Below are positions 35,719-44,819 of a stretch of DNA of 64,000 bases, one piece after another. How positions within the stretch are numbered: position 1 is the stretch's first letter; each line of letters begins with the position of its first letter. Where the stretch lies: NCBI RefSeq assembly GCF_005048155.1, contig NZ_SUMB01000007.1, positions 248,001-312,000 on the forward strand. The letters run 5' to 3'. This DNA comes from Streptomyces piniterrae (GTDB lineage Bacteria > Actinomycetota > Actinomycetes > Streptomycetales > Streptomycetaceae). The notes beneath the pieces are model-generated. The model worked only from the letters and a program-made list of their open reading frames with translations. It was not told where the DNA came from and searched no databases. Made by a program: the position numbers and the translations under genes.

Positions 35719-35916
35719 TTGGCGTATCGGCAGGCGAAGGCCCCGACGCGATGCGGGCGTTGTGAGGGGAGAGGCCGAGCCGGCAGATCGGGCCGTCCGG
35801 GCGCCGTCGTCCCGATGCCCGTACTTCAGTCGGCCGACAGCGGACAGACACCTGATACCGCGCCCTGATCAATTAGGTTGGGGGATGGCGGGGCCGGCAC
35901 GAGACAGAGAAGGCTG

Positions 35917-37578
35917 ATGTCCGAGATGAACGCAGAAGGCCGCAACAGGCTCGACCAGAGCTCTGAGTGGACCGCGCTGAGCAAGCACCGGGAGCAGCTG
36001 GGGGAGGTGCATCTGCGCGAGCTGTTCGCCGGCGATCCGGCCCGTGCCGAGCGCTACACCCTCCAGGTCGGCGATCTGCACCTGGACTACTCCAAGCACC
36101 TGGTCACCGACGAGACGCTGCGGCTGCTGCGCGAGCTGGCCGAGGCGACCGGCGTGGCCGCCCTGCGGGAGGCGATGTTCCGCGGCGAGAAGATCAACAT
36201 CACCGAGCAGCGCTCCGTGCTGCACACCGCGCTGCGCGCCCCCGGCTCCGCGGTCATCAAGAGCGACGGCGTCAACGTCGTTCCCGGGGTGCACTCCGTC
36301 CTGACGAAGATGGCGACCTTCTCCGACCGGGTCCGCTCCGGCGACTGGAAGGGCCACACCGGCCGCCGTATCAAGACGGTCGTCAACATCGGCATCGGCG
36401 GCTCCGACCTGGGCCCGGCGATGGCCTACGAGGCGCTGCGCGCCTACACCCACCGGGACATGCAGTTCCGCTTCGTCTCCAATGTGGACGGAGCCGATCT
36501 GCACGAGGCGGTACGCGACCTGGACCCGGCCGAGACGCTGTTCATCATCGCCTCGAAGACCTTCACCACCATCGAGACGATCACCAACGCCACCTCGGCA
36601 CGCGACTGGCTGCTGACCGGTCTGCGCGCTGGGGAGGACGCGGTCGCCAAGCACTTCGTGGCGCTGTCGACCAACTCCGCGAAGGTCGCGGAGTTCGGCA
36701 TCGACCCGACCAATATGTTCGAGTTCTGGGACTGGGTCGGCGGCCGCTACTCCTTCGACTCCGCGATCGGCCTGTCGCTGATGATCGCGATCGGCCAGGA
36801 GCGGTTCCGCGAGATGCTGGCCGGCTTCCACCTCGTCGACGAGCACTTCCGCACCGCCCCGCCGGAGGAGAACGCCCCGCTGCTGCTGGGCCTGCTCGGC
36901 ATCTGGTATGGCAACTTCTGGGACGCCCAGTCGCATGCGGTGCTGCCGTACAGCCACTACCTCTCCAAGTTCACCGCCTATCTCCAGCAGCTGGACATGG
37001 AGTCCAACGGCAAGTCCGTGGACCGCGACGGCCATCCGGTCGGCTGGCAGACCGGCCCGGTCGTGTGGGGCACGCCCGGCACGAACGGCCAGCACGCCTA
37101 CTACCAGCTGCTCCACCAGGGCACGAAGATGATCCCGGTCGACTTCATCGGCTTCGCCCGGCCGGTCGCCGATCTGCAGCCGGGCCTGGTCGCCCAGCAC
37201 GACCTGCTGATGGCCAACCTCTTCGCGCAGGGCCAGGCGCTGGCGTTCGGCAAAACGCCCCAAGAGGTGCGCGCCGAGGGCGTGCCGGAGGAACTGGTCT
37301 CGCACAAGACCTTCCAGGGCAACCACCCCTCCACCACGATCCTGGCCGAGGAGCTCAGCCCGTCCGTCCTGGGCCAGTTGATCGCGCTGTACGAGCACAA
37401 GGTGTTCGTCCAGGGCGCCGTGTGGAACATCGACTCCTTCGACCAGTGGGGCGTGGAGCTGGGCAAGGTCCTCGCCAAGCGTGTGGAGCCCGCGCTGACC
37501 GAGGGCGCCGATGTGCCGGGGCTGGACGCCTCCACGGCCGGTTTGGTCGCCAAGTACCGTGAGCTGCTTGGACGTTAA
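35917..37578 (+). CDS. pgi: Glucose-6-phosphate isomerase (553 aa)
   Basis: The enzyme interconverts glucose 6-phosphate and fructose 6-phosphate, linking glycolysis with the convergent pentose-phosphate operon. Family blocks include GEKINITEQRSVLHTALRAP, VNIGIGGSDLGPAMAYEAL, SKTFTTIETITNA, the catalytic glutamate region WDWVGGRYSFDSAIGL, and signature 2 near the end (GAVWNIDSFDQWGVELGK). ATG 35917 follows AGAGAAGG at 3 nt; ATG 35926 is a possible alternative start. Length is normal. A 21-bp terminator lies between pgi and pgl. Confidence 0.97.
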   Translation: MSEMNAEGRNRLDQSSEWTALSKHREQLGEVHLRELFAGDPARAERYTLQVGDLHLDYSKHLVTDETLRLLRELAEATGVAALREAMFRGEKINITEQRSVLHTALRAPGSAVIKSDGVNVVPGVHSVLTKMATFSDRVRSGDWKGHTGRRIKTVVNIGIGGSDLGPAMAYEALRAYTHRDMQFRFVSNVDGADLHEAVRDLDPAETLFIIASKTFTTIETITNATSARDWLLTGLRAGEDAVAKHFVALSTNSAKVAEFGIDPTNMFEFWDWVGGRYSFDSAIGLSLMIAIGQERFREMLAGFHLVDEHFRTAPPEENAPLLLGLLGIWYGNFWDAQSHAVLPYSHYLSKFTAYLQQLDMESNGKSVDRDGHPVGWQTGPVVWGTPGTNGQHAYYQLLHQGTKMIPVDFIGFARPVADLQPGLVAQHDLLMANLFAQGQALAFGKTPQEVRAEGVPEELVSHKTFQGNHPSTTILAEELSPSVLGQLIALYEHKVFVQGAVWNIDSFDQWGVELGKVLAKRVEPALTEGADVPGLDASTAGLVAKYRELLGR

Positions 37579-37595
37579 TCGCAAAGACGGATAGA

Positions 37596-37640
37596 GCCCG
37601 CAAGGGGCCGGGGAGAGCGTCTCCCCGGCCCCTTGCGGGC
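37596..37640. terminator. Perfect 21-bp hairpin between pgi and pgl
   Basis: Arms 37596-37616 and 37620-37640 are exact complements with loop GCG. It starts 17 bp after the pgi stop. Confidence 0.92.
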
Positions 37641-37700
37641 CTTCATCGGCAACCCACAATTGAGCAACCCCTACGGTGGGTTACCACCTCCGCGAGTGGG

Positions 37701-37733
37701 GGCACCTCCCAGCGTCAGCTGGGGGACGGTGCC
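37701..37733 (-). terminator. Interrupted hairpin after pgl
   Basis: GGCACC-T-CCCAGC and GCTGGG-GGAC-GGTGCC form two short stems with an internal loop, ending 3 bp from the pgl stop codon on the minus strand. It is the likely end of the pentose-phosphate operon. Confidence 0.6.
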
Positions 37734-37736
37734 GGT

Positions 37737-38519
37737 TCAGGCGCAAGAAGGGGCATACATGTCGCGCGGCAGCTGGGCCGCCGCCGCGTCGTCCAGCAGC
37801 CACAGCGTCCGGCTGCGTCCGCGGGCGCCCGCCGCCGGGACCTGGACCTCTCCGGCGCCCGACAGTGCTATCGCCACCGCGTTCGCCTTGTCCTCGCCGG
37901 CAGCCAGCAGCCAGACCTCCCGTGCCGCGCGGATCGCGGGCAGGGTCAGCGAGACGCGGGTGGGCGGCGGCTTGGGCGCGCCGTGCACACCGACCACCGT
38001 CCGCTCGGTCTCCCGTACGCCGGGCAGCTCGGGGAAGAGCGAGGCGACATGGGTGTCCGGGCCGACGCCCAGCAGCAGCACGTCGAACGACGGCACCGGG
38101 CCGTGGTCCTCGGGCCCCGCGGCGGCGGCCAGCTCGATCGCGTACGCCTCGGCGGCGAGGTCCGCGTTGTTGCCGTACGGGCCGCCCGCGGGAGCCATCG
38201 CGTGCACCCGGGCCGGGTTCAGCGGGACGCCGTCCAGCAGCGCCTCGCAGGCCTGGGTGTGGTTGCGGTCCGGGTGCCCCTCGGGGAGGAACCTCTCGTC
38301 GCCCCACCACAGGTCGAGGCGTGACCAGTCCACCGCGTCCCGGGCGGGCGCCTGGGCCATCGCCGCGAGCAGCCCGTTGCCGTTGCGCCCGCCGGTCAGC
38401 ACCACCGAGGCGGAGCCGCGGGCGGCCTGCGCGTCCACGATCTTCGTGATCAGCCGGGCCGCCGCGGCCTGAGCCATCAGCTCCTTGTCACGGTGGACGA
38501 CGACCTGCGGAGCGCTCAC
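37737..38519 (-). CDS. pgl: 6-phosphogluconolactonase (260 aa)
   Basis: Pgl hydrolyses 6-phosphogluconolactone, the second step of the oxidative pentose-phosphate pathway. Characteristic blocks are VVLTGGRNGNGLLAAM, LWWGDERFLPEGHPDRN, the FDVLLLGVGPDTHVASLFP substrate site and TLPAIRAAREVWLLAAGEDKA. GTG 38519 overlaps the opcA stop by 4 bp, so translation is coupled, and it is the last gene of tkt-tal-zwf-opcA-pgl. Confidence 0.94.
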   Translation of the reverse strand: MSAPQVVVHRDKELMAQAAAARLITKIVDAQAARGSASVVLTGGRNGNGLLAAMAQAPARDAVDWSRLDLWWGDERFLPEGHPDRNHTQACEALLDGVPLNPARVHAMAPAGGPYGNNADLAAEAYAIELAAAAGPEDHGPVPSFDVLLLGVGPDTHVASLFPELPGVRETERTVVGVHGAPKPPPTRVSLTLPAIRAAREVWLLAAGEDKANAVAIALSGAGEVQVPAAGARGRSRTLWLLDDAAAAQLPRDMYAPSCA

Positions 38520-39541
38520 TTGGCGGCCGCCTTCTTCGCGGCGGCCTTCTTCGCCGTGGGCTTGGCCGGGGCCGCCTCGGCGGTTTCCGGCGCCGCTTCG
38601 GGAGCCTTCTCGGCCGGCACACCGAGCCGGTCCACGCCGAACTTCAGCGCGGAGGCGTAGATGTCGTCCGGATCGAGCCGGCGCAGCTCCTCGGCGAGCA
38701 GCTCGGAGGTCTCCCGCCGCTTGAGCGCCACCGCCCGGTCCGGCTGGCCGCGCATGGAGAGCGTGGCCAGCGAGCCGTCCGCACGGTCCAGCACGATCGT
38801 GCCGGCGCTGGACTCCATCCGTACGGCGGTCAGACCGGGGCCGGCCGACACCTTGCGGTCGACCGGGACGTCCAGCCGGTCGGCGAGCCACATGGCGAGC
38901 AGCTCGCAGCTGGGGTTGAACTCCTCGCCCTCGACCTCGGCCGAGGTGACCGTGCAGGGGGCCTGGTCGAGCGCCGCCGCGAGCATCGAGCGCCACGGGG
39001 TGATGCGGGTCCAGGACAGGTCGGTGTCGCCGGGAGTGTAGGTCTCGGCGCGGCCGGACAGCTCCTGGACGGGGTGCTCGGCGGCGTACGCGTCGGTGAC
39101 GCGGCGCTGGGCCAGCGCGCCGAGCGGGTCGTTCGCCGGGTCCAGGGGGGCGTCCGCCGCCCACCAGACCACGACCGGGGCGTCCGGCAGCAGCAGCGGC
39201 AGCACCACGGACTGGGCGTGGTCGATCGCCTCGCCGTACAGCCGCAGCACGACGGTCTCACCGGTGCCGGCGTCCGCGCCGACCCGCACCTCGGCGTCCA
39301 GACGGGCCTTGGCGCGGTCGCGCGGCGACCGGCTGACCCGCTTGATGACGACCAGGGTGCGCGAGGGGTGCTCGCGGGAGGCGTCGTTGGCCGCCCGCAG
39401 CGCGTCGTAGGCGTTCTCCTCGTCGGTGACGATGACGAGGGTGAGGACCATGCCGACGGCGGGGGTGCCGATGGCGCGACGGCCCTCGACCAGCGCCTTG
39501 TTGATCTTGCTGGCTGTGGTTTCCGTCAGATCGATCTTCAT
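38516..39541 (-). CDS. opcA: Glucose-6-phosphate dehydrogenase assembly protein OpcA (341 aa)
   Basis: OpcA is required for full activity of glucose-6-phosphate dehydrogenase in cyanobacteria and actinobacteria. The sequence begins MKIDLTETTASKINKALVEG and contains VVWWAADAP, SWTRITPWRSMLAAALDQ and the CELLAMWLADRLDV region, all conserved in actinobacterial OpcA. The last 30 residues are an unusual Ala/Lys-rich tail (PAKPTAKKAAAKKAAAK) like that on UvrA in this window. The start overlaps zwf by 4 bp and the end overlaps pgl by 4 bp. Confidence 0.93.
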   Translation of the reverse strand: MKIDLTETTASKINKALVEGRRAIGTPAVGMVLTLVIVTDEENAYDALRAANDASREHPSRTLVVIKRVSRSPRDRAKARLDAEVRVGADAGTGETVVLRLYGEAIDHAQSVVLPLLLPDAPVVVWWAADAPLDPANDPLGALAQRRVTDAYAAEHPVQELSGRAETYTPGDTDLSWTRITPWRSMLAAALDQAPCTVTSAEVEGEEFNPSCELLAMWLADRLDVPVDRKVSAGPGLTAVRMESSAGTIVLDRADGSLATLSMRGQPDRAVALKRRETSELLAEELRRLDPDDIYASALKFGVDRLGVPAEKAPEAAPETAEAAPAKPTAKKAAAKKAAAK

Positions 39542-41067
39542 GGCCGACGCCAGCTCCGTCCGTCTCGTGCGAGCATTTCGTCCGCCTCGATGGGGCCCCA
39601 GGTGCCCGCCGCGTACTGCGCGGGCTTGCCGTTCTTGTCCCAGTACTCCTCGATCGGGTCGAGGATCCGCCAGGACTGCTCGACCTCCTCCAGCCGCGGG
39701 AAGAGGTTGGCGTCGCCGAGCAGCACATCCAGGATCAGCCGCTCGTACGCCTCGGGGCTGGACTCGGTGAAGGACTCGCCGTACGCGAAGTCCATCGACA
39801 CGTCCCGGACCTCCATCGAGGTGCCCGGCACCTTGGAGCCGAACCGCACGGTCACGCCCTCGTCCGGCTGCACCCGGATGACCAGGGCGTTCTGCCCCAG
39901 CTCCTCGGTGGCGGTGTGGTCGAAGGGGGAGTGCGGGGCGCGCTTGAAGACGACCGCGATCTCGGTGACGCGGCGGCCCAGGCGCTTGCCGGTGCGCAGG
40001 TAGAAGGGGACGCCCGCCCAGCGGCGGTTGTCCACCTCCAGCTTGATCGCGGCGTAGGTGTCGGTCTTCGACTTGGGGTCGATGCCGTCTTCCTGGAGGT
40101 AGCCGACGGCCTTCTCGCCGCCCTGCCAGCCGGCCGCGTACTGCGCGCGCACGGTCTCCTTGCCCAGGTCGGCGGGGAGCCGGACGGCGCCCAGCACCTT
40201 GGTCTTCTCCGCGACCAGCGCGTCCGCGTCGAAGGAGGCGGGCTCCTCCATCGCGGTCAGCGCGAGCAGCTGGAGCAGGTGGTTCTGGATCACGTCACGC
40301 GCGGCGCCGATGCCGTCGTAGTAGCCGGCCCGGCCGCCGATGCCGATGTCCTCGGCCATCGTGATCTGTACGTGGTCGACATAGCCGCGGTTCCAGAGCG
40401 GCTCGAACATCGTGTTGGCGAACCGCAGCGCCATGATGTTCTGGACCGTCTCCTTGCCCAGGTAGTGGTCGATCCGGAAGACCTCGTTGGGCGGGAAGAC
40501 CTCGTGGACGATCCGGTTGAGCTCCTGCGCGCTCTCCAGGTTGTGCCCGAAGGGCTTCTCGATGACCGCGCGGCGCCAGGAGTCCGCCTTCTGGTCGGCC
40601 AGCCCGTGCTTCTTCAGCTGCTGGACGACCTTGGGGAAGAACTTCGGCGGCACGGACAGGTAGAAGGCGAAATTGCCGCCGGTGCCCTGCGCCTTGTCGA
40701 GCTCGTTGATGGTGTCCTTGAGCGTCTCGAAGGCGACATCGTCGTCGAAGTTGCCCTGGACGAAGCGGCAGCCCTGCACCAGCTGCTGCCAGACCTCCTC
40801 GCGGAACGGCGTCCGCGCATGCTCCTTGACCGCCTCGTAGACCTCCTGTGCGAAGTCCTCGTGCTCCCACTCGCGGCGGGCGAAGCCGATGAGTGAGAAG
40901 CCCGGCGGCAGCAGCCCCCGGTTCGCCAGGTCGTAGACGGCCGGCATCAGCTTTTTACGGGACAAATCGCCCGTGACGCCAAAGATGACCAGGCCCGACG
41001 GCCCCGCGATACGCGGGAGCCGTCGGTCTGCGGCGTCACGGAGCGGGTTAGCTCCGAAACCAGACAA
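39538..41067 (-). CDS. zwf: Glucose-6-phosphate 1-dehydrogenase (509 aa)
   Basis: Zwf oxidises glucose 6-phosphate with NADP to start the oxidative pentose-phosphate pathway. The nucleotide motif is GVTGDLSRKKLMPAVYDL, the substrate/catalytic motif RIDHYLGKETVQN with its histidine, and the C-terminal half has PFYLRTGKRLG. Length is typical. It starts 6 bp after tal and overlaps opcA by 4 bp, so it is made together with its assembly factor. Confidence 0.97.
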   Translation of the reverse strand: MSGFGANPLRDAADRRLPRIAGPSGLVIFGVTGDLSRKKLMPAVYDLANRGLLPPGFSLIGFARREWEHEDFAQEVYEAVKEHARTPFREEVWQQLVQGCRFVQGNFDDDVAFETLKDTINELDKAQGTGGNFAFYLSVPPKFFPKVVQQLKKHGLADQKADSWRRAVIEKPFGHNLESAQELNRIVHEVFPPNEVFRIDHYLGKETVQNIMALRFANTMFEPLWNRGYVDHVQITMAEDIGIGGRAGYYDGIGAARDVIQNHLLQLLALTAMEEPASFDADALVAEKTKVLGAVRLPADLGKETVRAQYAAGWQGGEKAVGYLQEDGIDPKSKTDTYAAIKLEVDNRRWAGVPFYLRTGKRLGRRVTEIAVVFKRAPHSPFDHTATEELGQNALVIRVQPDEGVTVRFGSKVPGTSMEVRDVSMDFAYGESFTESSPEAYERLILDVLLGDANLFPRLEEVEQSWRILDPIEEYWDKNGKPAQYAAGTWGPIEADEMLARDGRSWRRP

Positions 41068-41073
41068 GGTCGG

Positions 41074-42192
41074 TCAGCCCTCCGAAGGGGTGAGGCGCTT
41101 CAGCTCCGCCTCGGTGGACTTGAGCAGGTCGTTCCAGGACGCCTCGAACTTGTCGACACCCTCGTCCTCCAGGAGCTGCACGACATCGTCGTACGAGATC
41201 CCCAGCGCGGCGATGGCGTCCAGGTCGGCCTTGGCCGCCTCGTACGTGCCACGGACGGTGTCGCCTGTGATCTGGCCGTGGTCGGCGGTGGCCTCCAGGG
41301 TGGCCTCCGGCATGGTGTTGACGGTGCCCGGGGCGACCAGCTCGTCGACGTACAGCGTGTCCTTGTAGGCCGGGTCCTTGACGCCGGTCGAGGCCCACAG
41401 CGGACGCTGCTTGTTGGCGTTGGCGCGGTCCAGGGCGGCCCAGCGCTCGGAGGCGAAGACCTCCTCGTACGCCTGGAAGGCCAGCCGGGCGTTGGCCAGC
41501 GCGGCCTTGCCCTTGAGGGCCTTGGCCTCGTCCGTGCCCAGCTTCTCCAGGCGCTTGTCGATCTCGCTGTCCACACGGGACACGAAGAACGAGGCCACCG
41601 AGTGGATCTTGGACAGGTCCAGGCCCGCGGCCTTGGCCTTCTCCAGGCCCGCCAGGTAGGCGTCCATGACCTCGCGGTAGCGCTCCAGCGAGAAGATCAG
41701 CGTGACGTTGACGCTGATGCCCTTGCCGATGACCTCGGTGATCGCCGGCAGACCGGCCTTGGTCGCCGGGATCTTGATCAGGGTGTTGGGCCGGTCCACC
41801 AGCCAGGCCAGCTGCTTGGCCTCGGCGATCGTCGGCGCGGTGTGGTGCGCCAGGCGCGGGTCGACCTCGATGGACACCCGGCCGTCCTGGCCGCCGGTGG
41901 CGTCGAAGACCGGGCGCAGGATGTCGGCGGCGTCGCGGACGTCCGCCGTGGTGATCATGCGGATGGCTTCCTCGACGGTGACCTTGCGGGCGGCGAGGTC
42001 GGTGACCTGCTGGTCGTAGCCGTGGCCGTCCGAGATCGCCTTCTGGAAGATCGACGGGTTGGTCGTGACGCCGACGACGTGCTGCTGGTCGATCAGCTCG
42101 GCGAGGTTGCCGGACGTGATGCGCTGGCGCGAAAGGTCGTCCAGCCAGATCGCGACGCCTTCGTCGGAGAGGCGCTTGAGTGCGTCTGTCAT
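41074..42192 (-). CDS. tal: Transaldolase, actinobacterial long form (372 aa)
   Basis: Transaldolase moves a dihydroxyacetone unit between sugar phosphates through a Schiff base. The lysine is in NTLIKIPATKAGLPA; other motifs are VVGVTTNPSIFQKAI and the FFVSRVDSEIDKRL block. The ~370-residue length with GRVSIEVDPRLAHHT marks the bacterial TalB-like long subfamily. ATG 42192 has GGAGATG at 7-13 nt upstream. The gene lies 34 bp after tkt and 6 bp before zwf in the operon. Confidence 0.96.
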   Translation of the reverse strand: MTDALKRLSDEGVAIWLDDLSRQRITSGNLAELIDQQHVVGVTTNPSIFQKAISDGHGYDQQVTDLAARKVTVEEAIRMITTADVRDAADILRPVFDATGGQDGRVSIEVDPRLAHHTAPTIAEAKQLAWLVDRPNTLIKIPATKAGLPAITEVIGKGISVNVTLIFSLERYREVMDAYLAGLEKAKAAGLDLSKIHSVASFFVSRVDSEIDKRLEKLGTDEAKALKGKAALANARLAFQAYEEVFASERWAALDRANANKQRPLWASTGVKDPAYKDTLYVDELVAPGTVNTMPEATLEATADHGQITGDTVRGTYEAAKADLDAIAALGISYDDVVQLLEDEGVDKFEASWNDLLKSTEAELKRLTPSEG

Positions 42193-42226
42193 GGGTTCTG
42201 CATCTCCTACTTGTCGTATACGGGCG

Positions 42227-44329
42227 TCAGCGCTGGGCGGCTTCGAGAGATTCCCGGGCGGCGGCCGCGACCGCGTCGGCGGTGAAGCCGAACTCGCGGA
42301 AGAGGACCTTGGCATCGGCCGAGGCACCGAAGTGCTCCAGGGACACGATGCGCCCGGCGTCACCGACGAAGCGGTGCCAGGTCAGACCGATGCCGGCTTC
42401 GACGGCGACACGGGCCTTGACGGACGGAGGGAGAACGCTGTCGCGGTACGCCTGGTCCTGCTCGTCGAACCACTCGACGGACGGCATGGACACCACGCGG
42501 GTGGGGACGCCGTCGGCCTGGAGCTGCTCGCGCGCCTCGACGGCGAGCTGCACCTCGGAGCCGGTACCGATCAGCACGACCTGCGGCGCGGCGGACTGCC
42601 CGTCGGCGCCGGTGGCCTCGAAGAGGACGTAACCACCCTTCGCGGCATCCTCGTTGGGCTCGTACGTCGGCACGCCCTGGCGGGTCAGCGCCAGGCCGTG
42701 CGGGGCGCCCACGCCGAACTTCTTCGTGTAGCGCTTGAGGATCTCGCGCCAGGCGATGGCGGTCTCGTTGGCGTCGGCCGGGCGCACGATGTTCAGGCCC
42801 GGGATGGCGCGCAGCGAGGCGAGGTGCTCGACCGGCTGGTGGGTCGGGCCGTCCTCGCCCAGACCGATGGAGTCGTGCGTCCACACGTACGTCACCGGCA
42901 GGTGCATCAGCGCGGACAGCCGGACGGCGTTGCGCATGTAGTCGGAGAACACCAGGAAGGTGCCGCCGTAGATGCGGGTGTTGCCGTGCAGCGCGATGCC
43001 GTTCATCTCCGCGGCCATGGAGTGCTCGCGGATGCCGTAGTGGATCGTGCGGCCGTACGGGTCGGCGCCCGGCAGCGGGTTGCCCTTCGGCAGGAACGAC
43101 GACGTCTTGTCGATCGTGGTGTTGTTCGAGCCCGCGAGGTCAGCGGAGCCGCCCCACAGCTCGGGGATGACCGCGCCGAGCGCCTGCAGCACCTTGCCGG
43201 ACGCGGCACGGGTGGCCAGCGCCTTGCCGGTCTCGAACGCCGGGAGGTGGTCCTCCCAGCCCGCCGGCAGCTCGCCCGCGGCGATCCGGTCGAAGTCGGC
43301 GGCGCGCTCCGGGTTGGCGGTCCGCCAGGCGGCGAACGACTTCTCCCACTCCTTCTTGGCGTCGCGGCCGCGGTCCAGGGCGGCACGGGTGTGCGCCAGG
43401 ACCTCGTCCGAGACCTCGAAGGACTGCTCCGGATCGAAGCCCAACACCCGCTTGGTGGCGGCGACTTCCTCGTCACCCAGCGCCGAGCCGTGCGCGGCCT
43501 CGGTGTTCTGGGCGTTCGGGGCCGGCCAGGCGATGATCGAGCGGGCCGCGATGAACGACGGGCGCTCGGTCTCGGCCTTGGCGGCCTCCAGGGCCCGCGC
43601 CAGACCGGCCGGGTCCAGGTCGCCGTTGGGCAGCTGCTCGACGCGCTGGACGTGCCAGCCGTACGCCTCGTAGCGCTTGACGGTGTCCTCGGAGACCGCG
43701 GTCTCGGTGTCGCCCTCGATGGAGATGTGGTTGTCGTCCCACAGCAGAACGAGGTTGCCCAGCTTCTGGTGGCCCGCGAGCGAGGACGCCTCGGCGGCGA
43801 TGCCCTCCTGGAGGCAGCCGTCACCGGCGATGACCCAGATGGTGTGGTCGAACGGCGAGGTGCCCGGCGCCGCCTCGGGGTCGAACAGACCGCGCTCGTA
43901 GCGCGCGGCCATGGCCATGCCCACGGCGTTGGCGACACCCTGGCCCAGCGGACCAGTGGTCGTCTCCACGCCGGTGGTGTGGCCGTACTCCGGGTGGCCC
44001 GGGGTCTTCGAGCCCCAGGTGCGGAAGGCCTTGAGGTCGTCCAGCTCCAGGCCGTAACCGGCCAGGAAGAGCTGGATGTAGAGGGTCAGGCTGGAGTGGC
44101 CGGCGGAGAGCACGAACCGGTCGCGGCCGGTCCAGTCCGCGTCGGCGGGGTCGTGCCGCATCAGCTTCTGGAAGAGAAGGTAGGCGGCCGGCGCCAGGCT
44201 CATGGCCGTACCGGGATGGCCGTTACCGACCTTCTGCACGGAATCCATGGCCAGGACGCGGGCGGTATCAACGGCCCGTCGGTCCAGTTCGGTCCAGTCG
44301 AAATCTGTGGTGGTCGGCTTGGTGCTCAC
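42227..44329 (-). CDS. tkt: Transketolase (700 aa)
   Basis: Transketolase is thiamine-diphosphate dependent and shuttles two-carbon units between ketoses and aldoses. Visible blocks are VGNGHPGTAMSLAP, FVLSAGHSSLTLY, the ThDP motif GDGCLQEGIAAEASSLAG continuing to the metal ligand in WDDNHISI, and the pyrimidine domain THDSIGLGEDGPTHQPVEHLA. Length is normal. It is the first gene of the minus-strand pentose-phosphate operon; its promoter lies in the 490-bp region shared with ctaB, which holds four GCTCAGTCG repeats. Confidence 0.97.
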   Translation of the reverse strand: MSTKPTTTDFDWTELDRRAVDTARVLAMDSVQKVGNGHPGTAMSLAPAAYLLFQKLMRHDPADADWTGRDRFVLSAGHSSLTLYIQLFLAGYGLELDDLKAFRTWGSKTPGHPEYGHTTGVETTTGPLGQGVANAVGMAMAARYERGLFDPEAAPGTSPFDHTIWVIAGDGCLQEGIAAEASSLAGHQKLGNLVLLWDDNHISIEGDTETAVSEDTVKRYEAYGWHVQRVEQLPNGDLDPAGLARALEAAKAETERPSFIAARSIIAWPAPNAQNTEAAHGSALGDEEVAATKRVLGFDPEQSFEVSDEVLAHTRAALDRGRDAKKEWEKSFAAWRTANPERAADFDRIAAGELPAGWEDHLPAFETGKALATRAASGKVLQALGAVIPELWGGSADLAGSNNTTIDKTSSFLPKGNPLPGADPYGRTIHYGIREHSMAAEMNGIALHGNTRIYGGTFLVFSDYMRNAVRLSALMHLPVTYVWTHDSIGLGEDGPTHQPVEHLASLRAIPGLNIVRPADANETAIAWREILKRYTKKFGVGAPHGLALTRQGVPTYEPNEDAAKGGYVLFEATGADGQSAAPQVVLIGTGSEVQLAVEAREQLQADGVPTRVVSMPSVEWFDEQDQAYRDSVLPPSVKARVAVEAGIGLTWHRFVGDAGRIVSLEHFGASADAKVLFREFGFTADAVAAAARESLEAAQR

Positions 44330-44426
44330 CCTGAGTCAGGGCTCCTCTCCACATGTCGAATGCCGGGGACGGTATGCCGCCAGGCGGTGTCGAGCCTACC
44401 CCCGCAAGTGCGTCCGCCTTTTCGAC

Positions 44427-44487
44427 GCTCAGTCGATGTTTGCCATGCTCAGTCGCTGCTCAGTCGATCTCTCCGATGCTCAGTCGA
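44427..44487. repeat. Four direct GCTCAGTCG(A/C) repeats between tkt and ctaB
   Basis: Copies start at 44427, 44447, 44458 and 44478, giving spacings of 20, 11 and 20 bp. Three end in A, one in C. The spacings are near one and two helical turns, so all copies lie on about the same DNA face. They sit 98-158 bp upstream of tkt and 333-393 bp upstream of ctaB. Confidence 0.75.
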
Positions 44488-44813
44488 CGCCTCCCGAATC
44501 TCTCACTTTGAGTAACACCGTCGCTACGCAAAGCGTTGCAGGCTCGGACGCGTCGCCCATACGACCAGACTGCCGGGCGGGGTTCGCGTCCGCCTCCCGA
44601 GCCACGGGCGAACGACCGGGGGAACGGCGCCGCCCGGCCGCACTCCGCGGGTGGCGCCCGTACGCCCAACACGAGCCGACCCCCGCGAAGATCGCTCTCT
44701 GGCCAACGTCTAAAGTGGCGTGGTACGCGCAAGCCTTAACCGGGTCTTCATGGACCGCGGGAAGCTTGCTGGCCTTATCTCTGCGGCAGAAGTCGCTGAA
44801 GTTACTTCCAGGG
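44488..44813. other. Remainder of the tkt-ctaB intergenic region
   Basis: No coding sequence is supported here. The stretch presumably holds the ctaB promoter. CAACGTCTAAAGTGG (44703-44717) is a possible -10 area, but no strong promoter pair or hairpin was recognised. Confidence 0.35.
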
Positions 44814-44819
44814 GTGTGC

